Assembly (NCBI RefSeq): GCF_014636095.1
Contig: NZ_BMDV01000002.1
Coordinates: 248,001-312,000 of the forward strand
Direction: 5' to 3'
DNA length: 64,000 nt
Source: Acinetobacter modestus
Lineage (GTDB): Bacteria > Pseudomonadota > Gammaproteobacteria > Pseudomonadales > Moraxellaceae
Translations under genes and position numbers: made by a program
Shown: one piece after another, positions 48,162 through 56,478 of the stretch
Numbering within the stretch: position 1 is the first letter of the stretch
How the letters are laid out: every line of letters starts with the position of its first letter
The notes under the pieces: generated by a model
Seen by the model: only the letters and a program-made list of their open reading frames with translations
The model's database searches: none
What the model was told of the DNA's origin: nothing

Positions 48162-48551
48162 AACCTTCCCCTGAACTGAACGAAATATATTTTTGCTATG
48201 CAATATTTCTGCATACACAAACCGAACAGAACGGACTTCATTGGCCGTCAGCAAATTTTTTATGAATCGTCGTTGATTCATGATGCTTGTTACTAAGCAA
48301 GGGGTGTGCCAAAAAACAAATTTGATCAAAATTTAAAATTAACTCTATAATTATAAATATATAATTATATTGGAAATATTATTTCTATTGATGGATGTTA
48401 TTTATCAATGAATCTCATATGCTTTATTGATATTTATGTTTCTTCGTTATTTCGAAAATGATTGCAATTGGTGCATATTTTTTATGCATGATGATTTAAA
48501 AGGTGGCGATAAATAAAAAAACAGCCGAAGCTGTTTTTTCTCGATCTTGGT
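48162..48551. promoter_or_regulatory. Upstream region of narK
   Basis: Very AT-rich stretch between narK and ompW. It contains two identical self-complementary decamers TATAATTATA at 48346-48355 and 48360-48369, centres 14 bases apart, about 185-208 bases ahead of narK. The OmpW terminator lies at the right end. No clear FNR or sigma-54 box was found. Confidence 0.4.
48514..48539 (-). terminator. Terminator of the OmpW gene
   Basis: AAAAAACAGC and GCTGTTTTTT around 4 bases. Confidence 0.9.
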
Positions 48552-49607
48552 TTAGAAGCGGTAGCCAACGCCTAAATAAGTAATGAGTGGGTCTATATCA
48601 ATTTTGGTATTTGCTTGGATCAACTCTTTACCTGTATTGCGGTCAGTCACATAGATTTTTGCTTCATTATTCATTTTTGAATAAGAAACTGATCCAACGG
48701 CAAACCAATTCGGATTGAAATCATAAGTTGCGCCTACTGTGACAATCGGAGCAAAAGTATCAGTCGCTTCCAATTTGACAATAGGATCTGCTGATGATGT
48801 CTTACCATCTAAGGCAGCTCCCGCTTTGCCGTCATGGATATTTTGGATCATGTGACCAGCTTTTACTAAATCAGATTCTATGCCCGAGTTCATTTTAAGA
48901 TCATTAAAATAAGCATACATCACACCTGCTCCAACGTAAGGTCGGAATTTATTCACGCCTGATTTACCAAACTGGTAATGGAGTTCCACCGCAGGTAGCC
49001 AAGCACGTGCAGTTGCTGCTTTGCCTCCTTGGGTCAGATCTGTGATATGAAGATCCTGTTTTAAGTCAATATCACCTAAAATAGTACTTGCTGACCCACT
49101 TAATGGCGCGTATATGTCGCCTTTTCCTTTAATATCAACTTTTGGAGGAATTCCTGCCTTAATCTCTAGAGATAAATTATCAGTAAAGTGATAATTCGCC
49201 ATAATACCGACGGTATCTACATTGTCCGCTTCTAAACCTGTACCTTGGCTTTGCCAGTTGGATAATCCTTTAATGGTAGCTGTACCTGTTGCAAGTCCAG
49301 ATACAGTATCGGTTGGCCATAAATTAATGGCGCCGTAAACGATAGGGTTGGAATCTTTGACTGCTGCATCTAGTACGGCTTGTTTAGACACATCACCTAC
49401 TTTAGATTGTGTTCCCTCAGCTACAGTCGTATTGATATTAATAGGATTTGCAGAACCTTGTGGCATGGCATGTAACCAACCAGCTGAAAGAGAGAAACGT
49501 TTGAAACCATCTCCATCTTTTAAACTAAAATAAGGTGACTCCGCAAAACTAATAGTGGGTAGGGTTGCAGCAATTCCTACTGCAATGCATAGCATGCGTT
49601 TTTTCAT
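48552..49607 (-). CDS. OmpW-family outer-membrane protein
   Basis: 351 residues, longer than E. coli OmpW. Signal peptide MKKRMLCIAVGIAATLPTIS, cleaved after FA. OmpW hallmark stretches: FKRFSLSAGWLHAMPQGSA, NYHFTDNLSLEIKAGIPPK, KFRPYVGAGVMYAYFND, ending ITYLGVGYRF with terminal Phe. Likely an 8-strand barrel for hydrophobic small molecules. Extra loops (residues about 55-100 and 230-290) account for the larger size. Confidence 0.9.
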   Translation of the reverse strand: MKKRMLCIAVGIAATLPTISFAESPYFSLKDGDGFKRFSLSAGWLHAMPQGSANPININTTVAEGTQSKVGDVSKQAVLDAAVKDSNPIVYGAINLWPTDTVSGLATGTATIKGLSNWQSQGTGLEADNVDTVGIMANYHFTDNLSLEIKAGIPPKVDIKGKGDIYAPLSGSASTILGDIDLKQDLHITDLTQGGKAATARAWLPAVELHYQFGKSGVNKFRPYVGAGVMYAYFNDLKMNSGIESDLVKAGHMIQNIHDGKAGAALDGKTSSADPIVKLEATDTFAPIVTVGATYDFNPNWFAVGSVSYSKMNNEAKIYVTDRNTGKELIQANTKIDIDPLITYLGVGYRF

Positions 49608-49761
49608 AGTGAGGACTCCATGTCCGATTTATAAGAAACTTTTTATTCTGATAAAAATAACGTTTTTTACTAAATGGTTTGTTTAGTTAGAATTTATAAT
49701 TGTTATGCTTATGAAGACTTTTGTTTGATTTAGATGAATTAATGAAGAAATTATGGATATT

Positions 49762-49790
49762 AAAAAAAGCTACCGAAGTAGCTTTTCTTT
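49762..49790 (-). terminator. Terminator of map
   Basis: AAAAGCTAC and GTAGCTTTT around CGAA. T-run on the minus strand. Confidence 0.88.
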
Positions 49791-49801
49791 AACGAAATAA
49801 A

Positions 49802-50626
49802 TTACATAAAACGAGATAAATCTTCTTCAGGACGAGCAGTAAGTACTTCGATGCCTGTTTCTGTTACCAAAATGGTATGTTCATACTGAGCTGAAAGTTT
49901 GTGGTCTTTAGTAACCACAGTCCATTTGTCACCTAAAAGTTTTGTTTGCCAAACCCCTGCATTGACCATTGGTTCAATCGTAAACGTCATGCCTGCTTCT
50001 AAGCGCATACCCGTACCTTTCTGACCATAGTGTAAAACTTGTGGTTCATCATGGAAGACATTGCCAATACCATGACCACAATATTCACGTACAACGCTAA
50101 AACGTTCAGACTCAACATATTGTTGGATTGCATGCCCAATATCGCCAAGATATGAGCCGTGTTTAACCGTGGCCATACCACGATACATGGCTTCTTGTGC
50201 AACTTGGCAGAGACGATTCGCAAGAATAGAAGTCTCTCCACCGACGATATACATCATGTTGGTATCGCCGTGATAACCATCTTTAATGACTGTTACATCA
50301 ATATTGAGAATATCACCATTTTTTAAAACTTTACTTTCAGAGGGGATACCATGACAAACGACATGGTTAACCGAAGTACAAATTGAATGTTGAAATGCTG
50401 GACGACCAGGTGCAGCACCATAGCCAACACATGCTGGAATTGCTTGTTGTACATTTTCAATGTGATTACGACAAATTGTATCAAGTTCTAGGGTATTTAC
50501 GCCTGCTTTAATATACGGCTTAATCATGTCTAAAATTTCAGCCGCCAGTTTTCCTGCAACACGCATCTTTTCAATTTCTTCGGGCGTTTTGATTAATCGA
50601 CGAGGAGCTGTATAAGTCGTGTTCAT
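49802..50626 (-). CDS. map: Methionine aminopeptidase type I
   Basis: 274 residues. It removes the initiator Met from nascent proteins. Metal ligands in NIDVTVIKDGYHGDTNMMY (Asp pair), GHGIGNVFHDEPQVLHYG (His), and MTFTIEPMVNAG (Glu) and SAQYEHTILVT (Glu). Divergent from rpsB across about 220 bases, the common rpsB-map layout. Confidence 0.97.
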   Translation of the reverse strand: MNTTYTAPRRLIKTPEEIEKMRVAGKLAAEILDMIKPYIKAGVNTLELDTICRNHIENVQQAIPACVGYGAAPGRPAFQHSICTSVNHVVCHGIPSESKVLKNGDILNIDVTVIKDGYHGDTNMMYIVGGETSILANRLCQVAQEAMYRGMATVKHGSYLGDIGHAIQQYVESERFSVVREYCGHGIGNVFHDEPQVLHYGQKGTGMRLEAGMTFTIEPMVNAGVWQTKLLGDKWTVVTKDHKLSAQYEHTILVTETGIEVLTARPEEDLSRFM

Positions 50627-50781
50627 GATCTCTAAAAACTTTTGGTAATTTGCAAGCGTCTATGGTATAAATAGCCGCCTATTTTATCAAATGCTTTTCG
50701 TGACAATTTTGCTTATAAAAGTTGTGCGAAAAACTGATGAATAGTTATCAAAAATCCGCACATATATCGACACATTACTCT

Positions 50782-50829
50782 GGGTGCCTAGCAATAGGTG
50801 GAGAATGCGGATATATGGAGGCCTAACCC
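50782..50829 (+). promoter_or_regulatory. S2-type autoregulatory leader of rpsB
   Basis: CCTAGCAATAGG (50787-50798) folds as a small hairpin. GGGTGCCT (50782-50789) can pair with AGGC and ACCC at 50819-50829 to form an enclosing helix. A structured 5' UTR that binds S2 and represses rpsB-tsf is known in gammaproteobacteria. That this leader is one is inferred from position and shape, not a covariance search. Confidence 0.55.
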
Positions 50830-50848
50830 AAACTTTAAGGTAAAGAAA

Positions 50849-51601
50849 ATGGCAGATTACAACGTAAGCATGCGCGACCTTCTTCAAGCAGGCGCACACT
50901 TTGGTCACCAAACTCGTTTTTGGAACCCAAAAATGCGTCAATATATTTTCGGCGCGCGTAACAAAATTCACATCATCAACCTTGAACACACTGTTCCTGC
51001 GTTAAATGATGCTTTGAACTTTGTTAACAATCTTGCAAGCAAAAAGAACAAAGTATTGTTCGTTGGTACTAAACGTGCTGCTTCTAACATCATCCGTGAA
51101 CAAGCTCAACGTGCTGGTCAACCTTATGTAGATCACCGTTGGTTAGGTGGTATGTTGACGAACTGGAAAACACTTCGCCAATCTATCAACCGTTTAAAAG
51201 ATCTTCAAACTCAATCTCAAGATGGTACTTTTGCTAAGCTTACTAAACGTGAAGCTTTAGAGCGTACTCGTGAGATGGAAAAACTTGAACGTGCTTTAGG
51301 CGGCGTTAAAAACATGGGTGGTTTACCTGACGCATTATTTGTAATCGACGTTGATCACGAAGCGATTGCAATCAAAGAAGCGAAAAACTTAGGTATTCCT
51401 GTAATCGGTATCGTTGATACAAACTCTAACCCAGATAACGTTGATTATGTTATTCCTGGTAATGACGATGCGATCCGTGCAGTAACTTTATATGCATCAG
51501 CTATGGCAAATGCAATTCTTGCTGGTAAAGAATATGCTCAATCACAAGCGAATGCACAAGCTAAAGGCGATGACGCTGCAAAAGACGCTTCTGAGGCTTA
51601 A
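50849..51601 (+). CDS. rpsB: 30S ribosomal protein S2
   Basis: 250 residues from the ATG at 50849 with AAGG just ahead; the longer frame start at 50798 lies in the leader. Signatures [35 protein letters not shown], and [38 protein letters not shown]. It ends in an Ala/Asp/Gln-rich tail. Followed by tsf through a read-through terminator. Confidence 0.98.
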   Translation: MADYNVSMRDLLQAGAHFGHQTRFWNPKMRQYIFGARNKIHIINLEHTVPALNDALNFVNNLASKKNKVLFVGTKRAASNIIREQAQRAGQPYVDHRWLGGMLTNWKTLRQSINRLKDLQTQSQDGTFAKLTKREALERTREMEKLERALGGVKNMGGLPDALFVIDVDHEAIAIKEAKNLGIPVIGIVDTNSNPDNVDYVIPGNDDAIRAVTLYASAMANAILAGKEYAQSQANAQAKGDDAAKDASEA

Positions 51602-51667
51602 TGCGGTTTGACGCAAGCTTGTCATTTTTGCGACATGTAATGGTGGCAAATTAAGCGTCGAGATTGC

Positions 51668-51699
51668 AAACGGTCCAGAGTTTCTTTGGGCCGTTTTTG
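51668..51699 (+). terminator. Intergenic terminator between rpsB and tsf
   Basis: AAACGGTCC (51668-51676) pairs with GGGCCGTTT (51688-51696), one wobble pair, followed by TTG. It likely reduces, but does not stop, transcription into tsf. Confidence 0.75.
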
Positions 51700-51738
51700 T
51701 TGAACAGATTTATTTTCTACCGATTTTAGGAGATCAAC

Positions 51739-52617
51739 ATGACTGCAATTACTGCAAGCATGGTAAAAGAATTACGTGACCGTACTGGTCTTGCAATGAT
51801 GGAATGCAAAAAAGCATTAACAGAAGCAGGCGGTGACATTGAACTTGCGATTGATAACCTTCGTAAATCAGGTCAAGCAAAAGCTGCTAAAAAAGCAGGT
51901 AACATTGCTGCTGATGGTGCGATCACTATCATCCAAAACGGTAATAAAGCAATTCTTGTTGAAGTTAACTGTCAAACTGACTTCGTTGCTAAAGACGAAA
52001 ACTTCAAAAACTTCTCTGATAAAGTTGCTGCTGCTGCACTTGCTGCAAATGAAACTGATGCTGCAAAAATTGCTGAACTTAAGCTTGAAGATGGCGCAAC
52101 TGTAGAAGAAGCTCGTGTTGCACTTGTTCAAAAAATTGGTGAAAACATTCAAGTTCGTCGTGCTCAAATCGTTGAAGGCGAAAACTTGGCTGTTTATAAG
52201 CACGGTTTAAAAATCGGTGTTGTTGTTTCTTACACAGGTGATGCTGACACTGGTAAAGGTATTGCAATGCACGTTGCTGCGTTCAACCCAGTTGCAGTAA
52301 ATGCTGAATCTGTTTCTGCTGACTTGATCGCTAAAGAGAAAGAAATTGCTGAAGCGAAAGCATTAGAATCAGGTAAGCCTGCAAACATCGTTGAGAAAAT
52401 GGTAACTGGTTCAGTTGAGAAATACTTGAACGAAGTTGCACTTGATCGTCAAATGTATGTTATCGATAACGACAAAAAAGTTGCTGACGTATTAAAAGCA
52501 ACTGGTACAGTTGTAGCTCAATTCGTTCGCTTCGAAGTAGGTGAAGGTATTGAGAAGAAAGCTGAAATGAGCTTTGCTGACGAAGTTGCTGCTGCTCAAG
52601 CTGCTGCTGCTCAATAA
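51739..52617 (+). CDS. tsf: Elongation factor Ts
   Basis: 292 residues. Nucleotide exchange factor for EF-Tu. N-terminal UBA-like domain ([20 protein letters not shown]), core motif [16 protein letters not shown] (EF-Tu contact) near 76-91, and the two subdomains ending [13 protein letters not shown]. Strong RBS TTAGGAGATC precedes the ATG. Co-transcribed with rpsB. Confidence 0.98.
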   Translation: MTAITASMVKELRDRTGLAMMECKKALTEAGGDIELAIDNLRKSGQAKAAKKAGNIAADGAITIIQNGNKAILVEVNCQTDFVAKDENFKNFSDKVAAAALAANETDAAKIAELKLEDGATVEEARVALVQKIGENIQVRRAQIVEGENLAVYKHGLKIGVVVSYTGDADTGKGIAMHVAAFNPVAVNAESVSADLIAKEKEIAEAKALESGKPANIVEKMVTGSVEKYLNEVALDRQMYVIDNDKKVADVLKATGTVVAQFVRFEVGEGIEKKAEMSFADEVAAAQAAAAQ

Positions 52618-52640
52618 TTTTTATTGAATCAGTAAAAGTT

Positions 52641-52672
52641 AAAAAACCCAGTCATAATGACTGGGTTTTTAT
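52641..52672. terminator. Bidirectional terminator between tsf and cca
   Basis: AAAAAACCCAGTCAT and ATGACTGGGTTTTT, nearly perfect with a 1-base loop. It serves both the tsf and cca transcripts. Confidence 0.93.
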
Positions 52673-52691
52673 TTATGTTAATTTTTAAAAA

Positions 52692-53918
52692 TTATTCGTC
52701 ATGTGTTTCTTTAAGTTTTGCCAATGCTTCAATTCGATACTGAATGAGCATTTCACCAATTTCTGCACCTTGAACATGTTCTGGTAAATCCTGTGCTCTA
52801 ATATTCCGAACAATCTCCATGGCATCCAAAATATACTGTGCTTGTGGGTAAGGGCGATCTTCTAAACCTAATCGACCTTTAGCATCGCATTCACAAGCCT
52901 GCACAAAAGCAATGACTTTTTCTGGTTTTCGTAAAACATCTAAGCGCTGTAGTAAACGCCATACAGTACCAGGTTTCAAATTCTTGATTTGATGGCATTT
53001 AAGATGTTCTTTGCAAACAATTAAAGCTAAATTTTTCAGATGTGTGGGAACTTTCAAGCGTTCACATACGTTTGTAACGGGTTCTAATCCACGTTCCTCA
53101 TGCATGATATGTCGTGGTAATTCCTCAGTTGGGGTAAGTGCTTTCCCTAAATCATGTACCAAGACAGCAAAACGTACATCTAGTCCATAGTTGGCCTGAC
53201 AAGCTTGTTTTAGTGCCATTAAGGTGTGTACACCACAATCTATTTCAGGGTGGTACTCTGGGCGTTGAGGAATACCAAATAATGCATCTATCTCAGGAAA
53301 CAGTACTTTTAGCGCATCACAATCTCTTAATGTTTGAAAATAAATATTGGCATGATCTTCCATCAATGCACGAGAAGTCTCTTTCCATACACGTTCAGGT
53401 GTTAAAGCATTCAGTTCCCCTGAATTGGCAATCCTTTTCATTAATTGCAAAGTTTCTTCTGCAATTTCAAATCCATAACTAGCATAGCGAGCAGCGAAGC
53501 GAGCAACACGTAGCACACGTAAGGGATCTTCTGTAAATGCATCTGAAACATGGCGTAGGATTTTCTGATCAAGATCTTTTTGACCACCATATGGATCATA
53601 AACTTGTCCAGTTTCATCCATTGCCATTGCATTAATTGTTAAGTCACGGCGAATTAAATCTTCTTCTAATTTAACAGTGGTATCAGTAAAAAATTGGAAT
53701 CCGTGATAGCCAATGCCTGATTTTCTTTCAGTACGTGCTAGTGCATATTCTTCTTTTGTTTTTGGATGAAGAAATACAGGAAAATCCTTTCCAACGGGTT
53801 GGTAGCCTTCAGATAATAATTGTTCAGGTGTTGCTCCAACCACAACATAATCTTTTTCGTGATAGGGGTGACCGAGTAAATGATCTCGAACAGCACCGCC
53901 TACTAAATAAACTTGCAT
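52692..53918 (-). CDS. cca: CCA-adding tRNA nucleotidyltransferase with HD domain
   Basis: 408 residues. It adds or repairs the 3' CCA. N-terminal class II nucleotidyltransferase: YLVGGAVRDHLLG (G-G motif), KDYVVVGATPEQ (DxD-type), and RRDLTINAMAMDE (RRD). C-terminal HD domain: VLVHDLGKALTP and HTLMALKQACQ, as in E. coli Cca. The start codon is immediately after a hairpin arm that contains the RBS (AGAGG at 53925-53929), so translation may be hairpin-gated. Confidence 0.94.
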   Translation of the reverse strand: MQVYLVGGAVRDHLLGHPYHEKDYVVVGATPEQLLSEGYQPVGKDFPVFLHPKTKEEYALARTERKSGIGYHGFQFFTDTTVKLEEDLIRRDLTINAMAMDETGQVYDPYGGQKDLDQKILRHVSDAFTEDPLRVLRVARFAARYASYGFEIAEETLQLMKRIANSGELNALTPERVWKETSRALMEDHANIYFQTLRDCDALKVLFPEIDALFGIPQRPEYHPEIDCGVHTLMALKQACQANYGLDVRFAVLVHDLGKALTPTEELPRHIMHEERGLEPVTNVCERLKVPTHLKNLALIVCKEHLKCHQIKNLKPGTVWRLLQRLDVLRKPEKVIAFVQACECDAKGRLGLEDRPYPQAQYILDAMEIVRNIRAQDLPEHVQGAEIGEMLIQYRIEALAKLKETHDE

Positions 53919-53920
53919 AA

Positions 53921-53965
53921 AAAACCTCTATTCTTCACACAATCATGCTACAGAATAGAGGTTTT
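53921..53965 (-). terminator. Hairpin with the cca RBS in its 3' arm
   Basis: GAATAGAGGTTTT and AAAACCTCTATTC are 13-base perfect arms (53953-53965 and 53921-53933) around a 19-base loop. On the minus strand the stem ends in a T-run and then the cca ATG (53918). It can act as a maeB terminator and also hide the cca Shine-Dalgarno. Confidence 0.8.
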
Positions 53966-53973
53966 CTCAAGCA

Positions 53974-54009
53974 TTAAGCATAGCTTTTAATGTTAAAAGC
54001 TATGCTTAA
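53974..54009 (-). repeat. 17-bp perfect inverted repeat after maeB
   Basis: TTAAGCATAGCTTTTAA (53974-53990) and TTAAAAGCTATGCTTAA (53993-54009) with a 2-base spacer, 7 bases past the maeB stop. A very stable hairpin on either strand. Confidence 0.8.
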
Positions 54010-54015
54010 ACTGTA

Positions 54016-56286
54016 TCAGTTTTGGCTTTGCTGAATTTCAGCAACAGTTAAAGCTGTCATATTCACTAGACGGCGGGTAGTTGCTGTCGGTGTTAAAATA
54101 TGAACTGGCTTTGCTGCGCCTAACAAGATTGGACCAATCGTTACATTATTACCAGATGTTGCTTTTAACAAGTTGAATGAAATATTTGCAGAATCTAAAT
54201 TCGGCATGATCAACAAGTTTGCTGAACCTTTAAAGCGAGAATTTGGGAATGCAAAATGACGAATATTATCATCTAATGCAGCATCACCATGCATTTCACC
54301 TTCAACTTCAAGTTCTGGGGCTTGTTCAGAAAGTAAACGATAAACTTCACGCATTTTCTGAGCACTTGGGTCAACTTGATCGCTTCCAAAACTTGAGTGA
54401 GACAGTAAAGCGACACGAGGGGTCATACCAAAACGACGCACTTCTTCGGCTGCTAAAATAGTCATCTCTGCAAGTTGTTCAGCAGTTGGATTGGTATTTA
54501 CATAGGTATCGGCAATAAACAAGTTGCGATCTTCAAGCATTAATGCATTGAGTGTAAAGAATGTACTACGACCTTCTTTTAAACCGATCACGTTTTTAAC
54601 GAAATCTAAATGGATATCGTAGCTCGCATAAGTACCACATAGCATACCATCAGCTTTGCCAAACTTAACTAGCAATGCAGCGATTAAGGTTGAACGACGA
54701 CGTGCTTCACGTTGCGCATATTCAACAGTTACGCCTTTACGTTGCATTGTATTGTAGTAGTCTTTCCAGAAATCATCATATAAAGGATTTTTTTCTTGAT
54801 CGACGATTTCAATATTAACACCGTGCTGTAAGCGTAAACCGAGTTTTCTGATATTATCTTCAATAACGGCTGTACGACCAACAAGAATTGGTTTAGCTAG
54901 ACCTTCATCTACAACAATTTGAACCGCACGTAATACGCGTTGATCTTCACCTTCGGCATATGCAATACGCTTAGGATCAGTTTTCGCTTGTGAGAAAATT
55001 GGTTTCATTAAGAATGCTGAGTTATATACAAACTCAGAAAGTCTTTGACGATATACAGAGAAATCTTCAATTGGACGGGTCGCAACACCAGAATCCATTG
55101 CAGCTTTAGCAACCGCAGGTGCGATTTCTAAAATCAAGCGTTGGTCTAGAGGGCGAGGAATCAAGTAATCACGACCGAATGATGCAGATTTTTCACCGTA
55201 AGTCGCAGCATCTGCTTCAACATGTGCCATACGTGCAATCGCATGTACACAAGCAATTTTCATATCTTCGTTGATCGTTGTAGCACCGACATCGAGCGCA
55301 CCACGGAAAATATATGGGAAACAAAGCGCATTGTTCACTTGGTTTGGATAGTCTGAACGACCAGTTGCCATAATCACGTCTGGGCGAACTTCATGCGCAT
55401 GTTCAGGTAAGATTTCTGGATCTGGGTTTGCAAGTGCAAAAATAATTGGGTTTTCAGCCATTTCTTTAACCATTTCTTTGGTTAAAATTCCTGCTGCAGA
55501 AAGACCCAAGAACATATCTGCGCCAGCCATGACTTCATGTAATTGAGTCGCTGAAATATCTTGAACATAACGTTTTTTCGATTCATCAAGTCCTTCACGT
55601 GAAGTTGTTAGAAGACCACGAGAATCAGCTACAATAATATTCGATTTATTTACGCCTAATGCACAAAGCAAATCTAAACATGATAATGCAGCAGCACCAG
55701 CGCCTGATGCAACGATTTTAATTTCATCAATTTTTTTATTAACGAGTTGTAAAGCATTCAATAACGCTGAACCTACGATAATACTTGTACCATGTTGGTC
55801 ATCATGGAACACAGGAATTTTCATGCGTTCACGAAGTTTCTTCTCTATATAGAAACATTCTGGTGCTTTGATATCTTCTAGATTGATACCACCAAAAGTT
55901 GGTTCTAATGAAGCAACAATATCAACGATTTTGTCTGGATCATTTTCCGCAATTTCAATATCAAATACATCAACACCAGCAAACTTCTTGAATAGAACGC
56001 CTTTACCTTCCATAACAGGCTTAGAAGCAAGAGGACCAATGTTTCCTAAACCAAGCACTGCTGTACCATTACTCACGACGGCAACCAAATTTCCACGTGC
56101 TGTATATTTTGCAGCAGCAGAAGGGTCACGTTCAATTTCTAGACATGGAGCAGCAACACCAGGAGAATACGCAAGCGCTAAGTCTCGTTGGTTTACGAGT
56201 TGCTTGCTCGGTGTCACGCTGATTTTTCCAGGTGTAGGAAATTCATGGTAATACAAAGCGGCTTCTTTTAAAGATTGATCGTCCAT
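54016..56286 (-). CDS. maeB: NADP-dependent malic enzyme, MaeB type with phosphotransacetylase-like tail
   Basis: 756 residues, the long form. N-terminal malic enzyme: GNLGPLAS-like [38 protein letters not shown], and [19 protein letters not shown] (NADP loop). The C-terminal 320 residues are a phosphotransacetylase-like domain ([20 protein letters not shown] onward to TVAEIQQ). Such a tail does not confer PTA activity in E. coli MaeB but regulates it. Converts malate to pyruvate with NADPH for biosynthesis. Confidence 0.96.
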   Translation of the reverse strand: MDDQSLKEAALYYHEFPTPGKISVTPSKQLVNQRDLALAYSPGVAAPCLEIERDPSAAAKYTARGNLVAVVSNGTAVLGLGNIGPLASKPVMEGKGVLFKKFAGVDVFDIEIAENDPDKIVDIVASLEPTFGGINLEDIKAPECFYIEKKLRERMKIPVFHDDQHGTSIIVGSALLNALQLVNKKIDEIKIVASGAGAAALSCLDLLCALGVNKSNIIVADSRGLLTTSREGLDESKKRYVQDISATQLHEVMAGADMFLGLSAAGILTKEMVKEMAENPIIFALANPDPEILPEHAHEVRPDVIMATGRSDYPNQVNNALCFPYIFRGALDVGATTINEDMKIACVHAIARMAHVEADAATYGEKSASFGRDYLIPRPLDQRLILEIAPAVAKAAMDSGVATRPIEDFSVYRQRLSEFVYNSAFLMKPIFSQAKTDPKRIAYAEGEDQRVLRAVQIVVDEGLAKPILVGRTAVIEDNIRKLGLRLQHGVNIEIVDQEKNPLYDDFWKDYYNTMQRKGVTVEYAQREARRRSTLIAALLVKFGKADGMLCGTYASYDIHLDFVKNVIGLKEGRSTFFTLNALMLEDRNLFIADTYVNTNPTAEQLAEMTILAAEEVRRFGMTPRVALLSHSSFGSDQVDPSAQKMREVYRLLSEQAPELEVEGEMHGDAALDDNIRHFAFPNSRFKGSANLLIMPNLDSANISFNLLKATSGNNVTIGPILLGAAKPVHILTPTATTRRLVNMTALTVAEIQQSQN

Positions 56287-56478
56287 CTGAGTCTCGATTG
56301 TTCCGATAATAATCAGGCATATACATGGCTGATGATTATATTAAGATAAGTGCACAAGAATATAGCACTAGTTCATGTTTTCGCCCAGTCAAAAAAGCTT
56401 ATTTTCACTGAACGTATAGGCTTATTGACAATTTATATTGGGCGTAAATTAAACTGCCAAAAAGCTCAAAATATGGTT

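Noticed and set aside
48162..48329. Extended N-terminus of the nitrate transporter
   Set aside because: The extension has no RBS, contains basic and aromatic residues unlike a NarK start, and the ATG at 48161 has GGGGAAGG.
48390..48420. Possible FNR site (TTGAT ... ATCAA) upstream of narK
   Set aside because: The half-sites are 11 bases apart instead of 4.
48460..48490. Possible sigma-54 promoter (GCAC ... TTGC) upstream of narK
   Set aside because: The -24/-12 spacing is wrong (3 bases between the elements, and no GG).
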